In this document: piece by piece, positions 8,528 to 14,350 of the stretch
Layout: each line of letters starts with the position of its first letter
How positions within the stretch are numbered: the first letter of the stretch is position 1
Made by a program: the position numbers and the translations under genes
The notes under the pieces: generated by a model
Told to the model about the DNA's origin: nothing
What the model saw: the letters and a program-made list of their open reading frames with translations, nothing else
Databases searched by the model: none
NCBI GenBank assembly: GCA_964531695.1
Contig: CAZHEH010000038.1
Coordinates: 1-22,655, forward strand
Reading direction: 5' to 3'
Length of the DNA: 22,655 bases
DNA from: JAGXKT01 sp964531695
GTDB taxonomy: Bacteria > Planctomycetota > Phycisphaerae > SM23-33

Positions 8528-9802
8528 ATGCCGACGTACCAGTACGAGGCGATGAACAGTTCCGGCCAGCCGGTGAAGGACGAGATCGACGCGACCTCGT
8601 CCGAGGAAGCCGTGACGAGAATCCGCGCCCTGGGCTACTTCCCCACGAAGCTCAAGGAGAAGGGAGCCAAGGGCGGCGGCAAGGGCGGCGCGCAGGCCAA
8701 GGCCGGCGGCGGAGGAGGCGGGGGCGGCGCCGGCGGCGGACGGCGCACCGCCGGGCGCGTGTCCAAGAAGCTGCTGACGCAGTTCGCCCGGCAGCTCTCG
8801 ACGCTGATCGACGCGGGCCTGCCGATCCTCCGCAGCTTGAGAATCCTCGAGCAGCAGCAGAAGCCGGGCATGATGCGCGTGGCCATCCGAATGGTCGCCG
8901 AGGACGTCGAGGGCGGCTCCACGCTCTCCGAGTCCATGGAGCGGCATCCCAAGGCGTTCGACAAGCTCTTCACCAACATGATCCGCGCCGGCGAGCTCGG
9001 CGGCGTGCTTGACCTCGTCCTCCAGCGGCTGGCCGACTTCATGGAGAAGTCCCAGGCCCTGAAGCGGAAGGTCATCGGCGCGATGATCTACCCGATCGCC
9101 GTGCTGAGCTTCGCCCTGCTGATCGTCACGGGCCTGCTGATCTGGGTCGTGCCGAAGTTCGAGGAGATCTTCTCCGGCATGGGCACGAAACTCCCCGGCG
9201 TCACGAGGGGGCTGATCAGCTTCAGCATGTGGGTCAAGGACGACTTCGGCTGGCTCGTGATCCTCGGCTCGCCGTTCCTGGTCTGGCTGATCTTCCGGCT
9301 GATCAAGACCTCCCCCGGCGGGCGGTACTTCGTGGACAACCTGAAGCTCCGCATTCCGATCATGGGCCAGATCATCTCGAAGCAGGCGATCGCGCGGTTC
9401 ACGCGGACGCTGGGCACGCTGCTGGCAGCGGGCGTGCCGATCCTCGAGGCCCTCAAGATCACCGCGGACACCTCCGGCAACACGGTGTTGACGCGGGCCC
9501 TGAACGAGGTGCACGACGGCGTCCGCGAGGGCGAGAGCTTCGCCGATCCGCTCCGGCAGTCCCGCATCGTCGATCCGATGGTCACCAACATGATCGACGT
9601 CGGCGAGGAGACGGGCGAGCTGGACAAGATGCTCATGAAGGTCGCGGACACCTACGACGAGGAGGTCGACAACCTCGTCGCCTCACTGACGAGTCTGATG
9701 GAGCCGGTCATGGTCATCATGCTGGGCGTGATCGTCGGCTTCATCGTCATCGCCCTGTTCATGCCCATGCCCGCCATGCTGAACAACCTGCAGAACCAGT
9801 AG
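8528..9802 (+). CDS. gspF: GspF/PilC-family inner-membrane platform protein
   Basis: A 424-residue polytopic inner-membrane protein that couples the ATPase to pseudopilin polymerisation. It starts with the family-typical MPTYQYEAMN and has two T2SSF helical-bundle domains, recognised by FARQLSTLIDAGLPIL (first) and FTRTLGTLLAAGVPILEAL (second). Three hydrophobic segments lie at about 180-210, 240-258 and 395-418. Residues 46-71 form a Gly/Lys/Ala-rich linker with eight consecutive glycines at 60-67, longer and simpler than in most homologues, joining the N-terminal segment to the first bundle. AGGAG precedes the ATG, and only 23 bases separate it from the ATPase gene. Family assignment is certain; GspF versus PilC is decided by context. 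Confidence 0.95.
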   Translation: MPTYQYEAMNSSGQPVKDEIDATSSEEAVTRIRALGYFPTKLKEKGAKGGGKGGAQAKAGGGGGGGGAGGGRRTAGRVSKKLLTQFARQLSTLIDAGLPILRSLRILEQQQKPGMMRVAIRMVAEDVEGGSTLSESMERHPKAFDKLFTNMIRAGELGGVLDLVLQRLADFMEKSQALKRKVIGAMIYPIAVLSFALLIVTGLLIWVVPKFEEIFSGMGTKLPGVTRGLISFSMWVKDDFGWLVILGSPFLVWLIFRLIKTSPGGRYFVDNLKLRIPIMGQIISKQAIARFTRTLGTLLAAGVPILEALKITADTSGNTVLTRALNEVHDGVREGESFADPLRQSRIVDPMVTNMIDVGEETGELDKMLMKVADTYDEEVDNLVASLTSLMEPVMVIMLGVIVGFIVIALFMPMPAMLNNLQNQ

Positions 9803-9824
9803 CCCGCGGCCAGGAGCGCAGACG

Positions 9825-10592
9825 ATGAGACAGACCCAGACAACCCGAGTCCTCAGCGCACGCCGGGCCTTCACGCTGGTCGAACTGCTGGTGGTCATCT
9901 CGATTATCATCCTCCTCGTGGGCATCCTGGCCCCGGCGGTGATGTCCGCCATCCGAGTCGCCAACGCGGCCAAGACGCAGACCCGCATCACCGAGCTTCA
10001 GCAGGCCTGCGACTCGTTCCACCAGGACCACGACCAGTTCTACCCCGGCCAGATCAACACCGACGAGCTCGCCGGCGAGGGCGGCAACTACACCGGCAGC
10101 CAGATCCTCGCCGGCGAACTGTTCGGCTACGTGGACGTCGATGACACGGGAACCTACGGCAACATCAACGATGCCAACCCCGCCGTCGAGCCGCACTACG
10201 CCAAGTGCACGCTGGCGGACGAGCCGCGCAACAGCGACCTGTTCGACCCGACGGAGATCAACCCGGACTACGCCGACAACGACCGCCGGAACAGCATCTC
10301 CGACCGCTTCGGCGCCCGGCCGATGGCCATCCTCTACTACCCCTCCCGCCCGGCGGCGGACGGCTACGACCAGTATGACGTGGCGGACAACGAGGACTAC
10401 CTTACGGACACCACCTTCGAGGAATGGACCGGACAGGAGGGCGCCACCGGCTTCAACAACTACATTGACCATCCGGACATCGACGGGAACGTCCCCTACC
10501 AGGACGGGCGGTTCATCCTCATCGGCGCGGGTGTGGACCGGCTGTACGGCACGGGCGATGACCTCACGAACATCGCCGGCAAGAACAACTAG
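9825..10592 (+). CDS. GspG-like pseudopilin 1
   Basis: A 255-residue type IV pilin-like protein. The 15-residue basic leader ends in RRA, and the prepilin peptidase site is Ala15/Phe16 (RRA|FTLVE) with the required Glu20 (mature position 5), followed by one hydrophobic helix. The acidic periplasmic domain ends with LIGAGVDRLYGTGDDLTN, resembling the calcium-binding loop of the major pseudopilin GspG (G-A-D-G...DD-I). At 255 residues it is about twice the length of a classical GspG. It has an AGGAG ribosome-binding site and follows gspF by 22 bases. Likely the major shaft subunit or one of three alternatives. The -1 residue is Ala, not the usual Gly. Confidence 0.88.
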   Translation: MRQTQTTRVLSARRAFTLVELLVVISIIILLVGILAPAVMSAIRVANAAKTQTRITELQQACDSFHQDHDQFYPGQINTDELAGEGGNYTGSQILAGELFGYVDVDDTGTYGNINDANPAVEPHYAKCTLADEPRNSDLFDPTEINPDYADNDRRNSISDRFGARPMAILYYPSRPAADGYDQYDVADNEDYLTDTTFEEWTGQEGATGFNNYIDHPDIDGNVPYQDGRFILIGAGVDRLYGTGDDLTNIAGKNN

Positions 10593-10600
10593 GAGCGGAC

Positions 10601-11317
10601 GTGAGAGCCGAGCGACACAATCCGATTTCGCCCCACGGCCCGGATCGATGCGGCGGCTCCGCCGGGGCCAAGCCGCCCGCGGCGAGCCGGCGGGCGTTCA
10701 CGCTGATCGAACTGCTGGTGGTCATCGCGATCATCGTGATGCTGCTGGCGATTCTCGGACCGGCCTTGGCTCAGGCGATGCGGATCGTCGAGACCTCCAT
10801 CTCCCGCTCGTACATCAACACCATCGAGGGGGCCATCGACGCGTACAGGAACGATTTCGACGGCGCCCCGCCGCCCAGCGGCGCCTACGGGCTCTCGGGC
10901 AGCGAGACCCTGACCTTCCTGCTGACCGGCTACGCGAACGACGACGGAGACAACCAGCCCGCCGCCGGCAACGGCTTCCCGGACGACGACGGGCTCGACG
11001 GCTGGGGCTTCCACGTGAGGGGCGGCAAGCTCCAGCACGGGCCGTACAACGGCGTGCAGGACCTGCCCATGCGGGAAAGCGGCAACGATCGCGAGTTCAT
11101 CGACCGGTTCAAAAACCCGGTGCTCTACTACGTCTTCGACGGCAACGACTACAACGGCGGCGACAACAACGGCGGCCCGAGCGACATCGACGAATACGCC
11201 CAGACGGACGGCGGCGCATTCCGGCGGCGAGACTTCCTGCTCATCACGCCCGGCGTGGACATGGAATGGAACGAGGACGATGACGACGCGGACAACGACG
11301 TCACCAATATGGACTAG
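10601..11317 (+). CDS. GspG-like pseudopilin 2
   Basis: A 238-residue pilin-like protein with a GTG start. AGGAG overlaps the stop codon of the previous gene (TAGGAG, 10590-10595) five bases before the GTG, which fixes this start. The leader is long (32 residues), with cleavage at Ala32/Phe33 (RRA|FTLIE) and Glu37. The helix is followed by an acidic, Asn/Gly-rich domain (DGNDYNGGDNNGG near residue 185). The C-terminus LLITPGVDMEWNEDDDD matches the position of the GspG-type calcium loop but is much more acidic. It overlaps the next gene by 38 bases. Probably a shaft or specialised subunit paralogous to its neighbours. Confidence 0.85.
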   Translation: MRAERHNPISPHGPDRCGGSAGAKPPAASRRAFTLIELLVVIAIIVMLLAILGPALAQAMRIVETSISRSYINTIEGAIDAYRNDFDGAPPPSGAYGLSGSETLTFLLTGYANDDGDNQPAAGNGFPDDDGLDGWGFHVRGGKLQHGPYNGVQDLPMRESGNDREFIDRFKNPVLYYVFDGNDYNGGDNNGGPSDIDEYAQTDGGAFRRRDFLLITPGVDMEWNEDDDDADNDVTNMD

Positions 11318-11783
11318 CCGGCGCTTCAGACGATCGGCCGGCGGGTTCACCATCACGGAGATGCTGGTGGTGATCTTCATCATCGTGATCGTTCTGGCCC
11401 TCGTCGTCGGCGTCAGCAGGTATGCCTTGGACGAGGCCGGCAAGCGCGAAACCATCGCCATCCAGAAAACGCTCCTCCAGGCGATCCGCCTGTACCGGGA
11501 CAGCGAGGGCGAGTTGCCTAGGGAAGGGGGCGACGGCCGCACGGACAACATGATGGAGGACCTGACCAACTGTCAGGCCTCGGCCGAGGTCATCGGCCGA
11601 CTGCCCGGCGACGCCTGGGGCGGCGTGGGGACCCCGGTCCTGGACGGCTTCGACCATGAGATGCACTACGAGCAGTCCGGAGGACTGGGCGGGAGCTTCG
11701 TCATTATCTCGGCCGGACCGGACGGCGAGTTCAACGGCGACCCCGATGAGGAAGAGGACAACGTCCGCTCAGACAAGCATTAG
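11280..11783 (+). CDS. GspG-like pseudopilin 3
   Basis: A 167-residue pilin-like protein, the closest in size to classical GspG. The 22-residue leader ends in AGG, and the cleavage site Gly22/Phe23 (GG|FTITE) is canonical, with Glu27. The C-terminus VIISAGPDGEFNGDPDEEED is a good GspG-type calcium loop. Translation starts inside the acidic tail of the preceding gene in another frame (38-base overlap). GAGGA sits only two bases from the ATG and no other in-frame start exists, so expression probably depends on coupling to the upstream gene. Third of three tandem genes sharing leader, helix and acidic end. Confidence 0.85.
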   Translation: MTTRTTTSPIWTSRRFRRSAGGFTITEMLVVIFIIVIVLALVVGVSRYALDEAGKRETIAIQKTLLQAIRLYRDSEGELPREGGDGRTDNMMEDLTNCQASAEVIGRLPGDAWGGVGTPVLDGFDHEMHYEQSGGLGGSFVIISAGPDGEFNGDPDEEEDNVRSDKH

Positions 11784-11797
11784 GAGCCGATAGCGCG

Positions 11798-12601
11798 ATG
11801 CACGGCAGCCATAAGACAACGCGGCGGAACCCGGACAGGCGGGACGCCCGTACTGCGGGGCGAGACGGGCGGCACGCACGTCCGGAGACCGGGCGGCGTG
11901 CGTTCACGCTGGTCGAGCTGCTGGTCGTGGTCGGCATCATCACCCTGGTGGCGGCCATTGCCCTGCCGAGCATCGCGAGCATCTTCGGCACGGGCCAGGA
12001 CGCCCAGGCCTACAACATGCTGGCCGGGCAACTCACCGGCGCCCGCTCGCTCGCCATCCGCAAGGGGACGTACGCCTGCGTGCATGTCCAGCTCGCCGAC
12101 GAGGATGCGGACGAGGAGCTGAGCAACGTCTGCTTCGCCTCCGTGATGATCGGCGAGCGGAACGCGGGCGGTCAGATCCGCTTCGTCAACGCGGCGGAGT
12201 TCGGCTACGAGGTCCAGCGCATGCCCGGCACGATGTGGTTCGGACAGCTCACGGGAGACACCGATTTCGTCAACAACAACGGGGAGTTCCAGAACCTGAC
12301 CGACGCCAACCTCGGTGATTTCACGACCTTCACCGTCGTGTTCTCGCCCTACGGAACCATCGTCAGCCAGGTCGAGGGAGACAGGGTGCAATTCGACTCG
12401 GGCGATCCACTGTTCAGCGGCTCCGGCCGCGTGTGGGACTACTCCTTGGCCGACGACGAGGTCGGCACGCTGGCCCTGACGGTGTTCTCCTACCCCGACT
12501 TCCTGCCGCGCGACGCGGGAGGGCGGGCCGATTACCTGGACACACACGGACAGCTCCTGCCCGTCAACGTGCAGACCGGGCAGCTATTCGAGAGGAAATG
12601 A
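11798..12601 (+). CDS. GspH-like minor pseudopilin
   Basis: A 267-residue pilin-like protein with a very basic 35-residue leader (about ten Arg), cleaved at Ala35/Phe36 (RRA|FTLVE) with Glu40. After the helix, SLAIRKGTYACVHVQ resembles the GspH/FimT segment in which the first long helix leads into the first beta strands. The position (after G, before I-J-K) is that of gspH. It is longer than usual GspH proteins (about 170 residues). TAGGAG overlaps the previous stop, 11 bases from the ATG. Its TGA overlaps the region where the next gene starts. Assigned by gene order and fold pattern, so the subfamily name is less certain than the pilin class. Confidence 0.75.
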   Translation: MHGSHKTTRRNPDRRDARTAGRDGRHARPETGRRAFTLVELLVVVGIITLVAAIALPSIASIFGTGQDAQAYNMLAGQLTGARSLAIRKGTYACVHVQLADEDADEELSNVCFASVMIGERNAGGQIRFVNAAEFGYEVQRMPGTMWFGQLTGDTDFVNNNGEFQNLTDANLGDFTTFTVVFSPYGTIVSQVEGDRVQFDSGDPLFSGSGRVWDYSLADDEVGTLALTVFSYPDFLPRDAGGRADYLDTHGQLLPVNVQTGQLFERK

Positions 12602-12603
12602 CC

Positions 12604-13308
12604 GTGCCGACCCGCAGAACAATCCGGTTCCGCCCGGCCGTCGAACGCGGCGGCTTCACACTCGCGGAATTGCTTATCTCCATCGCCATCCTGGCCACGG
12701 GCATGTCGATGATCGCGGCGATCTTCCCGGCCGGGCTCACGCAGGCCCAGCAGACCACGGAGGACGTGATGGGGATCACGATCTGCCAGAACGGCCTGAA
12801 CCTCCTGCCCCTGCACACCTCGCACGGCGAGGCGCCGACCGGGGGCTATCTGTACCCGGTGGAACTGGGCGACGACGAGGCCTACCCCGTCGGCGAGACG
12901 GGCGCCAACACCGGGCTGCTGGCCTTCGCCCGTCAGATCGGCGGCACCGAGAACGACTACCTGGTCGCCATGGTGGCCTACCGGCATGCCGAGGGCGGCG
13001 AATGCTTCGTACAGCCCGTCCCGGCAACCTTCAGCAACAACGGCGACGACAGGCCCATGTCCGTGTCGTTCGAGAGGGACGTGGAGGACTCGTGGCTCGG
13101 ATCGCCCGTGTTGATCCGGTCGACCGGGCAGTCCGCGCGGATCCGCGCGCTGAACAAGGACACCGACACGGCCGTGCTGGACGCCCAGCAGGACGATTTG
13201 CCCACGGGCGGACCCCAGCCGACCTTCGTGTTCTTCGATAGGACGGGCAACACGCGCCGCAGCCCCGCCATGCGCGTGCTGGTCACGCGAATGGCGCTGC
13301 CGGAGTAG
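12604..13308 (+). CDS. GspI-like minor pseudopilin
   Basis: A 234-residue pilin-like protein with cleavage at Gly17/Phe18 (RGG|FTLAE), Glu22, and a helix running into MIAAIFPAGLTQAQQTTED. I choose the GTG at 12604: AGAGG (12591-12595) is eight bases before it. The in-frame ATG at 12598, which would overlap the previous stop as ATGA, lies almost on top of that site; using it adds two residues. No C-terminal GspG-type loop is present. Length is about twice that of enterobacterial GspI. Gene order between H- and J-like genes supports the I assignment. Likely part of the tip complex with the J- and K-like proteins. Confidence 0.75.
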   Translation: MPTRRTIRFRPAVERGGFTLAELLISIAILATGMSMIAAIFPAGLTQAQQTTEDVMGITICQNGLNLLPLHTSHGEAPTGGYLYPVELGDDEAYPVGETGANTGLLAFARQIGGTENDYLVAMVAYRHAEGGECFVQPVPATFSNNGDDRPMSVSFERDVEDSWLGSPVLIRSTGQSARIRALNKDTDTAVLDAQQDDLPTGGPQPTFVFFDRTGNTRRSPAMRVLVTRMALPE

Positions 13309-13310
13309 AA

Positions 13311-14132
13311 ATGGAACCCATGAGCCGCCCACATGGACAACGTGGTCCGCACCGAACCGGCCTGACGCTCGTCGAGCTGACCGTCGCGGTCACCGTTCTG
13401 ACGGTCATCCTGCTCGGCTTCGGGGTCCTCCTGTCCCAGAGCCAGAGGGTGGTGGTCGGCTCCCAGAGCACCATGCGGGCCAACGCCGCGGCCGCGGCCG
13501 TGTCCGACGTAATCCGCCGCGACATGCAGCAGGTGACAAAGCAGGGATTTCTGGCACTGCGGCAGGACGGCAACAACCGGCCCCGCCTGATCGCGACGGT
13601 CGCCGGGCCGCGCTTCAGCACCGTCGGGGACGCTCGCGGCAACGGCGGACTGATCTGCATCGGCGCGCGCGACAAACAGGACAGCGAGGACGGCGAGTTC
13701 ATCCTGTGGCGGGCGGCGTTCGTCCTGACGCCGGACCAGAGCGAGAACGAAGCCGACGTGTTCGACTACAGTGGCACAAACATCGCGTTGGCGGACCTCC
13801 AAGCCGCCGAAACGACCGAAATGGCCCAGTGGGCGGTTTATCTGGCTACAAACAACGCCTACCAAGGCCCGATAGCCGTGCCGCCGCGGGGCGCGGGGGA
13901 CATCGACGACTTGTGGCAGGTTCTCTCGCACTGGTGCACCGATCTGCAGATCGACTACCGGTACGCTGGCGAGAGCGACTGGAGCACGACATCCGACTGG
14001 TGGACACACCACGACCAGAACGCTTGGCCGGTCGCGTTCCGGTTTCGCTTCACGCTGACCGACCCCATGCTGCCCGAGGACATGCGCGGCGACGGCTACG
14101 ACTACGAGATCATCTGCCCCGTGGGGCGGTGA
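13311..14132 (+). CDS. GspJ-like minor pseudopilin
   Basis: A 273-residue pilin-like protein that starts two bases after the preceding stop; GGAG is five bases upstream. Cleavage is at Gly17/Leu18 (TG|LTLVE) with Glu22. Leu at mature position 1 and the helix TVAVTVLTVILLGFGVLLSQ followed by SDVIRRDMQQ fit the GspJ/PilW group. The C-terminal part RFRFTLTDPM resembles the late beta strands of that fold. An in-frame ATG at 13320 is a weaker alternative. It is followed by a 218-base gap, the largest inside the pseudopilin block. Confidence 0.75.
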   Translation: MEPMSRPHGQRGPHRTGLTLVELTVAVTVLTVILLGFGVLLSQSQRVVVGSQSTMRANAAAAAVSDVIRRDMQQVTKQGFLALRQDGNNRPRLIATVAGPRFSTVGDARGNGGLICIGARDKQDSEDGEFILWRAAFVLTPDQSENEADVFDYSGTNIALADLQAAETTEMAQWAVYLATNNAYQGPIAVPPRGAGDIDDLWQVLSHWCTDLQIDYRYAGESDWSTTSDWWTHHDQNAWPVAFRFRFTLTDPMLPEDMRGDGYDYEIICPVGR

Positions 14133-14350
14133 CGCGACAACGATTTGGCGCGGAGAGCGCAGAGGAAACAGGATTCAGAGCCCCGCCAGGCGGCAGCCGG
14201 CCTGCGAAGACGAGGAACGGCAATGAGTGCTTCGAACTTGAGTCGCGAAATGGATGGCCGCGTTGGGGTTCGGACGGGAAGTACGGCTCTCTCTGTTCCT
14301 TTGCGGCTCTGTGTCGCGTGCCGTTGCTGTCGGCGGAAGGAAGTAACGCG
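14133..14350. repeat. Imperfect inverted repeat filling the gspJ-gspK gap
   Basis: The two ends of this gap are imperfect inverted copies. The left end (about 14132-14180) carries ACGCGACA and then GAGAGCGCAGAGGAAACAG. The reverse complement of the right end (14320-14284) reads ACGCGACACAGAGCCGCAAA then GGAACAGAGAGAG. The CGCAGAG-type arms look like the dispersed palindromic repeats of many environmental bacteria, including planctomycetes. The interior of about 100 bases has no supported gene. GGAAGGAAG at the right end is the ribosome-binding site of the next gene. Confidence 0.45.

Noticed and set aside
13706..14350. In-frame upstream extension of the GspK-like gene
   Set aside because: It overlaps gspJ, has shadow-like composition and no ribosome-binding site; GGAAGGAAG fixes the start at 14351.
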